DNA of 64,000 bases from Gemmatimonadota bacterium (GCA_009835325.1 VXWP01000039.1:58586-122585), one strand, 5' to 3'; counted from the first letter of the stretch, positions 43,166 to 52,636 are shown. A program made the numbers and translations. The notes: generated by a model not told the origin, from the letters alone.

Positions 43166-43941
43166 GCGGACCGGCGGCGGAAACGCCCTTCCTCGACACG
43201 CTTGGGATTCGCCGGGGAGACGCCGTAGCCATCGTCGGCAGCGGCGGCAAGGCCACGCTGATGTACCGGCTGGCCGGCGAGGCCGTCGATCGTGGAGACG
43301 TCGTCATCACGTCCTCCACCACGCACCTGCATCCGCCGACGTCGAAGCAGACGCGCGGATTCTACGTGACCGCCGAAACGCCGGGCTGGCCGCAGTTGAT
43401 TCCCCCTGAACTGAAAACGCGCCGACACGTGACCGTCCTCGGCGCCCGGCCCCGGCCGGACAAGCTCAAGGGGCTGGACGCGGAGGAGTTGGAAAAGTTG
43501 CGGGAGGTCTGCGCGCCCGACCTGCTGCTCATGAAGGCCGACGGCGCCCGGGCCCGGCTGTTCAAGGCGCCCGGGGACCATGAGCCCGTGGTGCCGGCGG
43601 GGACGACACGGGGCGTGGTCGTCGCCACCCTTAGGGCCGTCGGCATCCCGCTGGACGAGCGGCAGGTGCACCGGCCGGAGCGCGTGGGCCGTCTGACCGG
43701 GTTGAGACAGGACGAACCGGTAACACCCGAAGTCATCGCTGGCGTCGTAAGTCATCCCGAGGCGTACCGGCGAGCTTTTCCGGAATCCGTACCCCTTTCC
43801 TTGTACCTCTCCTGCGCAGGTGACGAGGATAGCATGGACCTGGCCCGGCGAATCGTCGCGGCCGTGCCCGACTCGGTATTCGAAGGCGTCTACTGCGGGG
43901 ACATACAGCGGTCGCAGGCGGTGGTGAATCGGCTGGCCTGA
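43162..43941 (+). CDS. yqeC: YqeC-like putative selenium-dependent hydroxylase accessory protein
   Basis: 259 residues. The family pattern is an N-terminal P-loop (VAIVGSGGKATLMYRLA), TSSTTHLHPP, and LLMKADGARARLFKAPGDHEPVVP with ERVGRLTG further on. YqeC is genetically linked to selenium-dependent molybdenum hydroxylases and may insert or activate the cofactor. In this protein residue 31 is Ala, where the P-loop Lys is normally followed by Thr or Ser, which may weaken nucleotide binding. No SelD, molybdenum hydroxylase or mobA gene is adjacent; a rhomboid gene overlaps upstream. Confidence 0.82.
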   Translation: MSGPAAETPFLDTLGIRRGDAVAIVGSGGKATLMYRLAGEAVDRGDVVITSSTTHLHPPTSKQTRGFYVTAETPGWPQLIPPELKTRRHVTVLGARPRPDKLKGLDAEELEKLREVCAPDLLLMKADGARARLFKAPGDHEPVVPAGTTRGVVVATLRAVGIPLDERQVHRPERVGRLTGLRQDEPVTPEVIAGVVSHPEAYRRAFPESVPLSLYLSCAGDEDSMDLARRIVAAVPDSVFEGVYCGDIQRSQAVVNRLA

Positions 43942-44165
43942 CCCTGGGTTGAGGGCCCCGGCGGAACCGTGTCCGCACCGCCTTGCGCGACCCCGTGCAG
44001 CCGTGTCCTTGCCGCCTTGTACGACCCGACGTTCCGCCAAATCCGCGTTGACACTGTACGCCCGCCGTGGTACTTTCTAGCCACGTCCCGGGGCTTTCCG
44101 GATTCGGTGAAACGGAGCGTCGCGGCGAAGGTTACGCGGGATTACCAGGTTTACAAAGGAACGTA

Positions 44166-45224
44166 ATGAAGACGGGTCTGGGTCTACGCTTTACGACATT
44201 GGTGCTGTGCGCGGCCGTTTCAGCGTGCACGGTCATCATCGCCTTGGGTTGCGGCAGCGGCGATTCGAACCGGCGCGTCGTGACGGTCTATTCGCCCCAC
44301 GGCAAGCCGATCCTGCCCGAGTTCGAGAAGCTCTTCGAGGCCGCTCATCCCGATGTGGACGTCCGGTGGCTCGACATGGGCTCGCAGGACGTGCTGGACC
44401 GGGTGCGGTCGGAGCGGACCAATCCCCAGGGCGACGTCTGGTGGGGCGCGCCGGCGACCAACTTCATCCAGGCCGCCGACGAGGGCCTGCTGAGTCCCTA
44501 CCGGCCGACCTGGGCGGACGCCCTGCTTCCCGAGTTCAGGGACGAGGAAGACCGGTGGTACGGCACGGCGCAGTTGATACCGGTCATCGCCTTCAACAAT
44601 CTCGAGTTGACGAAGGAGACGGCGCCCGGGGACTGGGACGAACTCCTCGACCCCCGGTGGCGGGACCTGATCGTGATCCGGTACCCGCTCGCGTCCGGCA
44701 CGATGCGGACGGTCTACTCGGGGATGATCTGGCGCACGTACCGGGACACCCGGGTTCCCGACGCGGGGTACGCGTGGCTCACGCGGCTCGATGCCAACAC
44801 GAAGGACTACGCCGCCGATCCGAACATGATGTTTCAGAAGCTCGCCCGGAAGGAAGGACTGGTGTCTATCTGGCTGATGAGCGACATCATGATGCAGGTG
44901 GACCGGTACGGCTATCCCTTCGATTTCGTGGTGCCGAGGAGTGGCGCGCCCGTGCTGACTGACGGCATCGCGCTGATCGCCAACGGCAAGAACCCCGACG
45001 ACGCCCGGCTCTTCTACGAATTTGTCACCAATGTGGATCACACCGTCCTGCAGGCCGCGGAGTACTACCGGATCCCGACCCGGGGCGATATCCCGAAAGA
45101 CCGCCTGCCCGCGTGGATGGCCGATCTTTCCGTCGCCCCCTTCGACATCGACTGGAAGGTCTTCTCCGAACAGTCCAGCACCTGGATGAAGTACTGGGAC
45201 GACAACATCAAGGACCGGGGTTAG
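44166..45224 (+). CDS. ABC importer substrate-binding lipoprotein, Fe3+/spermidine-type family
   Basis: 352 residues from the ATG at 44166 (AAAGGAACGTA upstream). The signal sequence ends in a lipobox-like LGCGSG. The mature part follows the type II periplasmic-binding fold of AfuA/ThiB-like proteins: VVTVYSPHGKPILPEFEKLFEAAHPDVDVRWLDMGS, GDVWWGAPATNFIQAADEGLL, PVIAFNNLELTKETAPGDWDELLDPRW and PVLTDGIALIANGKNPDDARLFYEF. Such proteins bind ferric iron, thiamine, putrescine or phosphonates; the ligand here is not evident. It heads a three-gene operon with an ATPase and a fused permease. Confidence 0.88.
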   Translation: MKTGLGLRFTTLVLCAAVSACTVIIALGCGSGDSNRRVVTVYSPHGKPILPEFEKLFEAAHPDVDVRWLDMGSQDVLDRVRSERTNPQGDVWWGAPATNFIQAADEGLLSPYRPTWADALLPEFRDEEDRWYGTAQLIPVIAFNNLELTKETAPGDWDELLDPRWRDLIVIRYPLASGTMRTVYSGMIWRTYRDTRVPDAGYAWLTRLDANTKDYAADPNMMFQKLARKEGLVSIWLMSDIMMQVDRYGYPFDFVVPRSGAPVLTDGIALIANGKNPDDARLFYEFVTNVDHTVLQAAEYYRIPTRGDIPKDRLPAWMADLSVAPFDIDWKVFSEQSSTWMKYWDDNIKDRG

Positions 45225-45316
45225 CTCTTTTCGCCTGCCGTTGCGGCCGGTTCTGATCCGCGGCCCGTTTTGATCTAAGCTTCATACTGATCCGCGCCCT
45301 ATTCTGATCTCCGCCC

Positions 45317-46384
45317 ATGGCCCAGGTCACCCTCAATCGCCTCACCAAGCACTTCGATGACACCCCGGTCGTGAAAGGCATCAGCCTGACGGTGGCCGAC
45401 GGCGAGTTCTTCAGTCTCCTGGGACCGAGCGGTTGCGGCAAGACGACCATCCTCCGCATGATCGCCGGGTTCATCTTCCCCACCTCCGGCACCGTGCTCT
45501 TCGACGACCAGGACGTCACCCACGTGCCCGCCAACCGGCGGAACACCGGGATGGTGTTTCAGAACTACGCCCTCTTTCCCCACATGACCGTCTTCGAGAA
45601 CGTGGCCTTCGGCCTGCGAACGCGGAAGGTGGCTGCAACCGAGACCAGGGATCGCGTGGCGCGGGCCCTCGACCTGGTGGGACTGGCCGGGCTGGAACAG
45701 CGTCCCGTGCCCCAGTTGTCCGGCGGACAGCAGCAGCGGGTGGCCCTCGCGCGGGCCGTGGTCATCGAACCCGACCTGCTGCTCCTCGATGAGCCGCTGT
45801 CCAACCTGGACGCCAAGCTGCGGGAAGAAACCCGGGACCAGATCCGGGAGCTGCAGACCAAGCTGGGTATCACGGCCATCTACGTCACCCACGACCAGGA
45901 GGAGGCGCTGGCCGTTTCCGACCGGATCGCGGTCATGGAGGAGGGTGTGTGCCGGCAGCTGGACCGCCCCGACGCGATCTACCGCAGGCCGGCCAACCGG
46001 TTCGTGGCCGCCTTCATGGGCAACATGAACCTCTGGGAGGGGGTGCTGGATAAGGACGGGGGCAGGACGGTTTTCCGCCACGCGAGCGGACTGGCCGTTG
46101 TGTTGTCCGAGGACTCCGACCCGGCGGCTGGCCCCGGCGGCCCCGTGTACTTGGCCCTCCATCCCCAGGCCGCGAAGTTGACCGACGAGGATACGGAAGG
46201 CACGGTGAGCGGCGTCGTGACTACCCGGCGTTTCAAAGGTGCTACGGTCGAGTTCACCGTCGATGCCGGAGGCGTCTCCATACAGGTCGTGGAGTACGCG
46301 GAAGGCCCGATGGCCGCGCGTCAGCCCGGCGATGCCGTGCGCGTCCGCATTCCCGGCGACCAGGCGATCATCCTGAGAGATTGA
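45317..46384 (+). CDS. ABC importer ATPase, PotA/FbpC type
   Basis: 355 residues. Walker A is [10 protein letters not shown]-loop FQNYALFPHMTV, signature [15 protein letters not shown], Walker [13 protein letters not shown] and H-loop VTHDQEEALA. A TOBE domain occupies the last 100 residues (GTVSGVVTTRRFKGATVEFTV). It powers the importer formed with the upstream binding protein and downstream permease. Its stop overlaps a possible TTG start of the permease gene. Confidence 0.94.
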   Translation: MAQVTLNRLTKHFDDTPVVKGISLTVADGEFFSLLGPSGCGKTTILRMIAGFIFPTSGTVLFDDQDVTHVPANRRNTGMVFQNYALFPHMTVFENVAFGLRTRKVAATETRDRVARALDLVGLAGLEQRPVPQLSGGQQQRVALARAVVIEPDLLLLDEPLSNLDAKLREETRDQIRELQTKLGITAIYVTHDQEEALAVSDRIAVMEEGVCRQLDRPDAIYRRPANRFVAAFMGNMNLWEGVLDKDGGRTVFRHASGLAVVLSEDSDPAAGPGGPVYLALHPQAAKLTDEDTEGTVSGVVTTRRFKGATVEFTVDAGGVSIQVVEYAEGPMAARQPGDAVRVRIPGDQAIILRD

Positions 46385-46392
46385 ACCGGACC

Positions 46393-48087
46393 ATGAACCT
46401 GTACGCTTTTCTCCGGCAACCCCGAACCCTCGTCTTCATCCCCCTGGGATTCATCCTGCTCGGCTACATCGTCTATCCCGCGGCGCTCGTCTTGTGGGAG
46501 AGCCTGTTCCGGGAAGGGCAGTTCGGCTTCGGCAACTACGGGGAGTTCTTCGATCCGGACAGCCCGTCCTATATGGAAGGCCTCTTCAACAGCGTCATGG
46601 TCTCCGTGGGCAGCGTGCTGCTGTCGGCCCTCATCGGCGTCCCCCTGGCCCTCATCTTCACCCACTACGACTTTCCCGGCCGGTCCGTGTTTTCCGCGCT
46701 GGCCATCCTGCCCATCGTCCTCCCGCCGCTGGTGGGCGTGCTCGCCTTCCTGTTTCTCTACAGCGAAAGCGGTATGGTCCCGCGCCTCATCCAGGCGGCC
46801 CTGGGGCTCGAGCGGCCGCCCTTTTCGTTGAACGGTGTGTGGGCCGTGCTGCTCGTGCACGGCTACACCATGTACGTCTTCTTCTACCTCTTCACCTCGG
46901 CGGCGCTTCGGGGCATCGATCCCGCGGTCATGGAGGCGGCCCGCAATCTGGGCGCGTCGTCGTGGTTCAGCTTCCGGACCGTCACCCTGCCCCTGCTCAC
47001 GCCCGCCATGGTGGGGGCGACGCTCCTGGTCTTCATGACGTCCATGAATTCCTTCAGCGCACCCTTCATCTTCGCGGGCGGATTCCGCTTCCTGAGCCTC
47101 AACATCTACACGTCCAAATTGAACGGCGACATGGCCATGGCCGTCACGCAGACCGTGGTCCTCTCCGCCTTCTCCATCGCCTTCCTGTTCTGGATGCGCC
47201 GTTACGAGGGGCGGCGGCAGTACGCCATGAGCACCAAGGGCACGGCAACGGTCCGGCGCGAAATCCGGGGACGCTGGGCGCGCCTGCTCGCGGGCACCGC
47301 GGGAATCGCCATGGTGGTGGTGCTCCTGCTGCCCCATCTGACTATCCTCCTGCTGTCCTTCGTCCAGGACGGCACGTGGACCCACCAGATCCTGCCCCAG
47401 GTCTATACGTCGGAAAACTACGGTCGCCTCTTCCAGGACCCCACCTTCTGGGAACCGATCCGGAACAGCCTCAACATGGCGGTGGTTTCCACGGCGGCCG
47501 ACGTGGCGATCGGCGTCACCGCGGCCTACCTGGTCGTCAAGGGCACGTTCCGGGGCCGCAAGCTGCTCGATGCCCTCGTGATGGTGCCGTGGGCCCTGCC
47601 CGGCACGGTGGTGGCCATCAACCTGATCGTCGCCTTCAGCCAGGGCACGCCCTTCAGCTTCGGACAGGTGCTGGTGGGTTCCTTCTGGCTCCTGCCCATC
47701 GCGTACTTCGTCCGCCATCTGCCCATCGTGTTCCGGGCGTCCGCGGCGGCCTTCAGGCAGCTGGACGACTCCCTCGAGGAAGCGGCGCGCAACCTCGGCG
47801 CGGGGTGGTTCTACGCCTTCCGCCGCGTCACCCTGCCCCTCATCGGTCCGGGCGTGCTCGCCGGTACGCTGCTGGCCTTCGTCACGGCCCTGGGTGAATT
47901 CGTGGCCTCCATCCTGCTCTACGTCTACGACAACCGGCCCATCGCCATGGAGATCCTGTCCCACCTGCGCCAGTTCAACATCGGCAGCGCCGCGGCCTAC
48001 GCCGTCCTGCTGCTGCTCCTCGTGTCTGTCGTACTGCTGGGCTCCAACTACTTCTCCCGCGGCACGGCGCAGCGCAGCCTGTCATAG
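46393..48087 (+). CDS. ABC importer permease with two fused channel halves (FbpB-like)
   Basis: 564 residues from the ATG at 46393; a TTG at 46381 overlapping the ATPase stop would add four. About twelve membrane helices form two binding-protein-dependent transport domains. Each has an EAA loop: MEAARNLGASSWFSFRTVTLPLL near residue 180 and EEAARNLGAGWFYAFRRVTLPLI near 460. A fused permease is characteristic of iron(III) and thiamine importers (FbpB, ThiP), which supports that substrate class for the operon. Confidence 0.93.
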   Translation: MNLYAFLRQPRTLVFIPLGFILLGYIVYPAALVLWESLFREGQFGFGNYGEFFDPDSPSYMEGLFNSVMVSVGSVLLSALIGVPLALIFTHYDFPGRSVFSALAILPIVLPPLVGVLAFLFLYSESGMVPRLIQAALGLERPPFSLNGVWAVLLVHGYTMYVFFYLFTSAALRGIDPAVMEAARNLGASSWFSFRTVTLPLLTPAMVGATLLVFMTSMNSFSAPFIFAGGFRFLSLNIYTSKLNGDMAMAVTQTVVLSAFSIAFLFWMRRYEGRRQYAMSTKGTATVRREIRGRWARLLAGTAGIAMVVVLLLPHLTILLLSFVQDGTWTHQILPQVYTSENYGRLFQDPTFWEPIRNSLNMAVVSTAADVAIGVTAAYLVVKGTFRGRKLLDALVMVPWALPGTVVAINLIVAFSQGTPFSFGQVLVGSFWLLPIAYFVRHLPIVFRASAAAFRQLDDSLEEAARNLGAGWFYAFRRVTLPLIGPGVLAGTLLAFVTALGEFVASILLYVYDNRPIAMEILSHLRQFNIGSAAAYAVLLLLLVSVVLLGSNYFSRGTAQRSLS

Positions 48088-48143
48088 ACCCGCGGATGCA
48101 AGCGTCTTCCTCCACCCAGGCCACCCGGAGTCATACGTAACCC

Positions 48144-49286
48144 GTGCTCAAGCGTTCCGACTACTTCCTGTTCACTTCCGCATTTGTCATGGATTTCTGC
48201 ACGGGCCTGGTATCCTTCGCCGTGCCGCTCAGAGCCTTGGACCTGGGCGCTTCCGTGGTGGAACTCGGATTCATAGGCACCGCGGGTTCCCTCAGCTTCA
48301 CCCTGGCCTGCACCTTCACGGGCAAACTGGCCGACCGCTTCGACCGGCGCCGGATCCTGGCCATCGCCTCCGGCTTGACCGCGCTGGTGTTCGGCATGCT
48401 CTTTCTGGCGGTGAACTACTGGATGCTGCTCGCGGGCACGGCCATGGGCTGGGGACTGTTGGCCCTCTTCTGGCCGTCGGTGCAGGCGATGCTGGCCGAG
48501 GGCCGCAGCCGGACCCAGTTGGTCAAGACCCTCGGCACGTTCAACATGTTCTGGACCATGGGATTCATGCTGGGCCCGTTGGCGGGGGGCTATCTCTACC
48601 TCGTGGGTCCATCCGTGCCCTTTGCCACCGGCACGATCGGCATGGTCCTGCTCACGCTGGCGATCACGTTTCTGCGTATCCGGTCCGTCACAACGCAGGA
48701 TGAGGATCCGGCAGAGGAGGCACAGGGACGCTCGCGCGAGGACACGGCGCGCTTCCGCTGGATCGCCTGGACGGCCAATTTCACGGCATTCTTCATGATC
48801 GGCATGCTCAACAACCAGTTCCCCAAGCTCGCCAGCGAGCTCCTCATCCGGCCCGATACGCTCGGCATACTGCTCGCCATTCCGCGGCTTCTGCAGATGA
48901 CGGTCTTCCTCATCGCGCGGTACACGACCTGGTGGCAGTTCCGCCTCAGGCCCCTCGTCATTCCCCAGATTGCCGCCGTTGCCGGCATGATCGTCGTCGC
49001 GACGCAGGATGCCACCGTGGTGCTGGCCTTCGCCTTCGGAACCGTCGGGTTGCTGGTCGGCGCCGCTTTTTCTGCCAGCCAGTTCTATTCCTTTTTCCAG
49101 GAGGAACGCAAAGGGGAAAAGGGCGCGCGCAACGAGATGATCGTCGGCATGGGCATGGTATCCGGACCGCTGGTCGGCGGCCTGCTGGCGCAGCTCATCG
49201 GACTGCGCATGCCCTACGTGCTTTGCTGCATCGTGCTGATCGCGGGAATGATCGTCGAGTACCGGTGGTACCGGAAGCGGGATTAG
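48144..49286 (+). CDS. Major facilitator superfamily transporter
   Basis: 380 residues from a GTG start. About 12 hydrophobic helices; the loop between helices 2 and 3 is GKLADRFDRRRIL, the MFS signature. A charged central loop (RSVTTQDEDPAEEAQGRSRED) divides the halves. It resembles drug or metabolite exporters of the MFS_1 family; substrate unknown. It starts 57 nt after the ABC permease and may be part of the same transcript. Confidence 0.87.
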   Translation: MLKRSDYFLFTSAFVMDFCTGLVSFAVPLRALDLGASVVELGFIGTAGSLSFTLACTFTGKLADRFDRRRILAIASGLTALVFGMLFLAVNYWMLLAGTAMGWGLLALFWPSVQAMLAEGRSRTQLVKTLGTFNMFWTMGFMLGPLAGGYLYLVGPSVPFATGTIGMVLLTLAITFLRIRSVTTQDEDPAEEAQGRSREDTARFRWIAWTANFTAFFMIGMLNNQFPKLASELLIRPDTLGILLAIPRLLQMTVFLIARYTTWWQFRLRPLVIPQIAAVAGMIVVATQDATVVLAFAFGTVGLLVGAAFSASQFYSFFQEERKGEKGARNEMIVGMGMVSGPLVGGLLAQLIGLRMPYVLCCIVLIAGMIVEYRWYRKRD

Positions 49287-49291
49287 GGATC

Positions 49292-49319
49292 GGGATCAGG
49301 GGCTTGGGATCAGGGGCTT
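49292..49319. repeat. Two tandem 14-bp repeats
   Basis: GGGATCAGGGGCTT occurs twice head to tail, followed by the partial unit GGGATTG and preceded by GGGATC. It lies just after the MFS stop codon. No function is evident; a slippage-prone microsatellite is likely. Confidence 0.85.
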
Positions 49320-49439
49320 GGGATTGTTCGAACGCGGCAATCACGATCCCTGAAAATAAAATGCCGAGATGTCTTCGCTCAAATCTGACTAATCCGTAAA
49401 CAGTCCGATTTACCGCATTCAACCGATGCAGGAGACGCC

Positions 49440-49841
49440 GTGTCCTATTATCCCATAGATACCCACGCCACGGTCCGTGAATTCGAAGCCGCGGGCATCG
49501 AGACGAGGCAGGCGGAAGCCATCGTCAAGGCGATGACGTGGAGCCGGAACGACCTGGTGACGAAGACAGATCTCGCGGGATTCGCGACCAAAGAGGATCT
49601 GGCCGGGTTCGCGACGAAGGAAGACCTGGAGCGATTCGCGACGAAGGAAGACTTTGAACTGTGCGCCACGAAAGAGGACCTGGAACGATACGCCACGAAG
49701 GAAGATCTTGTTGTTTTAAGGGCCGAAATGGCTGCGATGAAATCGGACCTTGAAAAGCAGATCAGCGGCGCCGTCATCAAGATGATGATATGTATGATCA
49801 GCATGTCCGCGCTGATCGTCGGAATGATGAAATACCTTTGA
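49440..49841 (+). CDS. Nonapeptide-repeat coiled-coil protein with C-terminal membrane helix
   Basis: 133 residues from a GTG start. The N-terminus YPIDTHATVREFEAAGIETRQAEAIVKAM resembles DUF1640/CCDC90-like proteins. Residues 41-95 hold six tandem nonapeptides of the form TKEDLxxFA, encoded by 27-bp repeats. The end (about 113-131) is one membrane helix (IKMMICMISMSALIVGMM). The repeats should form an extended helical rod tethered to the membrane. DUF1640 proteins relate to mitochondrial uniporter regulators, but the bacterial role is unknown. Confidence 0.82.
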   Translation: MSYYPIDTHATVREFEAAGIETRQAEAIVKAMTWSRNDLVTKTDLAGFATKEDLAGFATKEDLERFATKEDFELCATKEDLERYATKEDLVVLRAEMAAMKSDLEKQISGAVIKMMICMISMSALIVGMMKYL

Positions 49842-49884
49842 CCACCCACGAGCACCTAGGCGTAGAACGACGGTAAAACGCCTG

Positions 49885-50340
49885 TTACCCTTCGGCGATC
49901 CGCTTGATCTCGTCCAGCCCTTTGGGCCAGGTCTCGTTGAAGTACTCCACGTAGTCGTTGAACGTGTCCGTTTCAACGGTCAAGTGGGTACCGCCTTCCA
50001 CGTCCTTCAGCGTGTAGTTCTCGAACGCCGGCGTCCATGATTTCACCTCGTCGCTATCCGTATCCTCCACGCCATTGACAATATACCCGAGATGCCGTAT
50101 GGACATGAACTCGTGGGTCCGGTTTGCGTCGATCATGCTGATCATGCCGTCGTTGCCCGCATTCAGGAACCGTATTTCACTGCCTTCGCTCCAGTCCCCG
50201 ACAAAGTAGGACCCTTCGGCGAAAAGACTCGTCCACCTTCGAAAAGATTCGTCCTCGAACAGGGCCTGCCACACCTTGTCCCTCGAAGCGTTTATCGTAA
50301 TCGAGTAGCGGAGTTTTTCAGTGGCGTTCTGATCTGACAT
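49885..50340 (-). CDS. SRPBCC (AHSA1/START-like) domain protein
   Basis: 151 residues. The start LRYSITINASRDKVWQALFEDESFRRWTSLF is the first strand and helix of an AHSA1-type helix-grip fold. GGTHLTVETDTFNDYVEYFNETWPKGLDEIKRIAEG is the final strand and long helix. The pocket can hold a hydrophobic ligand; the function is not known. It is a single-gene unit between the coiled-coil protein gene (convergent) and gltX. Confidence 0.88.
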   Translation of the reverse strand: MSDQNATEKLRYSITINASRDKVWQALFEDESFRRWTSLFAEGSYFVGDWSEGSEIRFLNAGNDGMISMIDANRTHEFMSIRHLGYIVNGVEDTDSDEVKSWTPAFENYTLKDVEGGTHLTVETDTFNDYVEYFNETWPKGLDEIKRIAEG

Positions 50341-50445
50341 TGTTTTACCCCTTCTCCAAGTCTGTTTTCTCTCCGGGTTTTTACCCTTTTACTTTCCAAG
50401 TTTGGTTTCGTCAACTTCTTCACGCTTCGTATAGCGTCATGGGCA

Positions 50446-51954
50446 CTATCCTTCGCCAATCGCCGCCTGTTCGACCACTTCCGGAAGACGCACCAATGCC
50501 TTCTCCAAACGGTCGACACACGCCGCTTTCCCCAGGACGGCGATAAGATGGAACAGGGACGGACCGGCCATTTCGCCGGTCAGCGCCACGCGGCAAGGAT
50601 GGATGAACTGGGCCGCCTTCAATCCTTCCCGTTCCGATAGGTTCCGGACGACCTCCTCCACTGCTTCCGTGTCGAACGCTGCAAGCGCGGCGAATTCGTC
50701 GCGTAGCCAGCTGATCCGCGCAACAACGCCATCCGGATCCTTCGACCAGTGCTTCCGGACGGCCTTTGGATTATACCCGAAGTCGTCCGTGAAGAAGAAC
50801 CTGCCCTGGACCGCGAAATCGGCCAGCGTGCGGCACCGTTCCCGCAGCAAGCCGACGACCTCCAGGACGTAGTCGTGATCTACGGGTCGACCGCCTACCA
50901 GCCCGTCGTCCTGTCCGCACGGTTCTTCGTCACCGATGAGTCCTGCGCGTACCAGAAACGGCTTCGCCAGCGTCCACAGTTCCTCGTTGGACAGGGCCAT
51001 GATGTGCTGGCCGTTGAGCCACTCGAATTTGCGCAGGTCGAAGACGGTGTCCCGCTTGTGGACCTGGTCCAGGGAGAACCGCTCCATGAGCTCGGCGCGG
51101 GTGAAGAACTCCTGGTCGTCGCCGGTCTGCCACCCGAGCAACGAGAGGAAGTTGACCACGGCGTCGGACAGGTAGCCGGCGTCGCGGTATTCGGAGACGG
51201 ACACGGCGCCGTGACGCTTCGATAGCTTCTTCTTGTCCTCCCCCAGGATGCTGGGAAGATGGGCGAACTCGGGCAGCTCGGCACCCAGGGCGCGGAACAG
51301 GTGGATATGCTTGGTGGTATTGGTGACGTGGTCGATGCCTCGGATGACGTGAGACACGTTCATGTCCACGTCGTCGGCCACCACGGCCAGGTGGTACAGG
51401 GGCGTGCCGTTGGACCGTACGATGACGAAATCGTCGATGGTCTCGTTCTCCACCGCGATCTCACCCAGGATCCGGTCCTGGAATACGGTTTTCCCCTCGG
51501 GGATCTTGAGCCGGATGACCGGCTTGCGGCCCTCTGCCTCCAGGGCTTCGGCCTCGGCATCCGTGAGGTCCGCATAGCGGCGGTCGTTCCGCCAGGACCG
51601 GCCCTCGGCGAGGGCTTCCTTCTTTTTCGCTTCCAGCTCTTCGGGCAGATAGTAGCACCGGTAGGCTTTGCCGCTATCGACCAGGGCCCGGGCCCTGGCG
51701 ACATGCCGGTCGAACCGCTGGGACTGATAGACTACCTCTTCGTCCCAGTCCACGCCCATCCACTCCAACACCTCGAATATGGCATCGACCCACTCGGATC
51801 GGGAGCGGGCGGTGTCGGTGTCTTCGATGCGCAGGAGGAAACGGCCCTTCTCCCTGCGGGCGAAGAGCCAGTTGAACAGGCCCGTGTGGGCGCTGCCGAT
51901 GTGGAGAAGTCCGGTGGGACTGGGGGCGAAGCGAACGCGTACGGGCCGGGACAT
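50446..51954 (-). CDS. gltX: Glutamyl-tRNA synthetase
   Basis: 502 residues. The class I catalytic signature is RFAPSPTGLLHIGSAHTGLFNWLFAR (most GluRS have HIGGART) and the second signature is KKLSKRHGAVSV. FLLRIEDTDTARS and VIRGIDHVTNTTKHIHLFRALG are the usual amino-acid and tRNA contact regions; the C-terminal helical domain binds the anticodon. It charges tRNA-Glu, and possibly tRNA-Gln if GatCAB is used. The ATG is 7 nt from the stop of the membrane-protein gene upstream. Confidence 0.96.
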   Translation of the reverse strand: MSRPVRVRFAPSPTGLLHIGSAHTGLFNWLFARREKGRFLLRIEDTDTARSRSEWVDAIFEVLEWMGVDWDEEVVYQSQRFDRHVARARALVDSGKAYRCYYLPEELEAKKKEALAEGRSWRNDRRYADLTDAEAEALEAEGRKPVIRLKIPEGKTVFQDRILGEIAVENETIDDFVIVRSNGTPLYHLAVVADDVDMNVSHVIRGIDHVTNTTKHIHLFRALGAELPEFAHLPSILGEDKKKLSKRHGAVSVSEYRDAGYLSDAVVNFLSLLGWQTGDDQEFFTRAELMERFSLDQVHKRDTVFDLRKFEWLNGQHIMALSNEELWTLAKPFLVRAGLIGDEEPCGQDDGLVGGRPVDHDYVLEVVGLLRERCRTLADFAVQGRFFFTDDFGYNPKAVRKHWSKDPDGVVARISWLRDEFAALAAFDTEAVEEVVRNLSEREGLKAAQFIHPCRVALTGEMAGPSLFHLIAVLGKAACVDRLEKALVRLPEVVEQAAIGEG

Positions 51955-51960
51955 GGGTCG

Positions 51961-52413
51961 TCAGGATGCCTGCGGATCCGAACCGCCGGCGTCTGTCGCC
52001 GAGGTCGAAGCATCGGTGGCGGGAGGCGTGGCAGTGGGCGTGGCGTCCGCCGGTGCGGGTGTTGCCGCTGGCACGACGGAAGGCGGCGGCTCCAGGGTCA
52101 TGGTCACCCCACCTATCGCGCCTGCCAACAGGTTGTACAACCAGGTGGCCAGCGAGACCACCAGGGCACCGAGCACGGCGTACAGGATGGTAATCACGAT
52201 CCAGGCTATGACCGCGATGAAGCCCGTGGCCCCCACGATGTAACCCATCTCGTCGGGCATGCCTTCGGACATCCCCACCATGCCCATGAAACTCGCCATC
52301 AACGTGATCATCACGGCGTATAGCGCTCCGACCACGAAACCCACGGCGCCGGCGATGAGGAAGGTGATCTTGCACGCGGACCATGGGTCGATACGCTTTA
52401 GCTGGTACCTCAT
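51961..52413 (-). CDS. Small membrane protein, DUF3566-like
   Basis: 150 residues from the ATG at 52413, which has GGGAGCACCACC upstream. It begins MRYQLKRIDPWSACKITFLI, then has two or three membrane helices (GAVGFVVGALYAVMITLMASF; GYIVGATGFIAVIAWIVITILYAVLGALV) and WLYNLLAGAIGGVTMTL. The juxtaposed Ser/Lys start and YN-x-Gly end match DUF3566 proteins. The last 45 residues are a low-complexity Ala/Pro/Thr tail. It is cotranscribed with gltX (6-nt gap). Function unknown. Confidence 0.78.
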   Translation of the reverse strand: MRYQLKRIDPWSACKITFLIAGAVGFVVGALYAVMITLMASFMGMVGMSEGMPDEMGYIVGATGFIAVIAWIVITILYAVLGALVVSLATWLYNLLAGAIGGVTMTLEPPPSVVPAATPAPADATPTATPPATDASTSATDAGGSDPQAS

Positions 52414-52525
52414 AGGTGGTGCTCCCGTTGGCATTACGTGGATGGGGCTCCCGGGGTTCCGGTTCGGTCCGGAACCCGGTGGCGTCCGCCATGCTGCCGA
52501 TGAAGAACAGCGAATTGACTACGAA

Positions 52526-52613
52526 CGGAGAGGGAGGGATTCGAACCCTCGGTAGGTTTTTGACCCACAATCGCTTAGCAGGCGATCCGATTCAGCCACT
52601 CTCGCACCTCTCC
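52526..52613 (-). tRNA. tRNA-Ser (anticodon GCT)
   Basis: On the minus strand, GGAGAGG (52613-52607) pairs with CCTCTCC (52533-52527), with G as discriminator. The anticodon arm is TCGC-CTGCTAA-GCGA, giving GCT. A long variable arm and a T arm with GGTTCGAATCC mark it as a class II (Ser) tRNA. CCA is not encoded. Length is 88 nt. Confidence 0.96.
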
Positions 52614-52636
52614 CAAGAGATTTCCGCGTCGCTGGA

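Noticed and set aside
43942-44165. TPP riboswitch before the second ABC importer, which could be thiamine-type
   Set aside because: The conserved CTGAGA and paired elements of a TPP aptamer are not recognisable in this gap.
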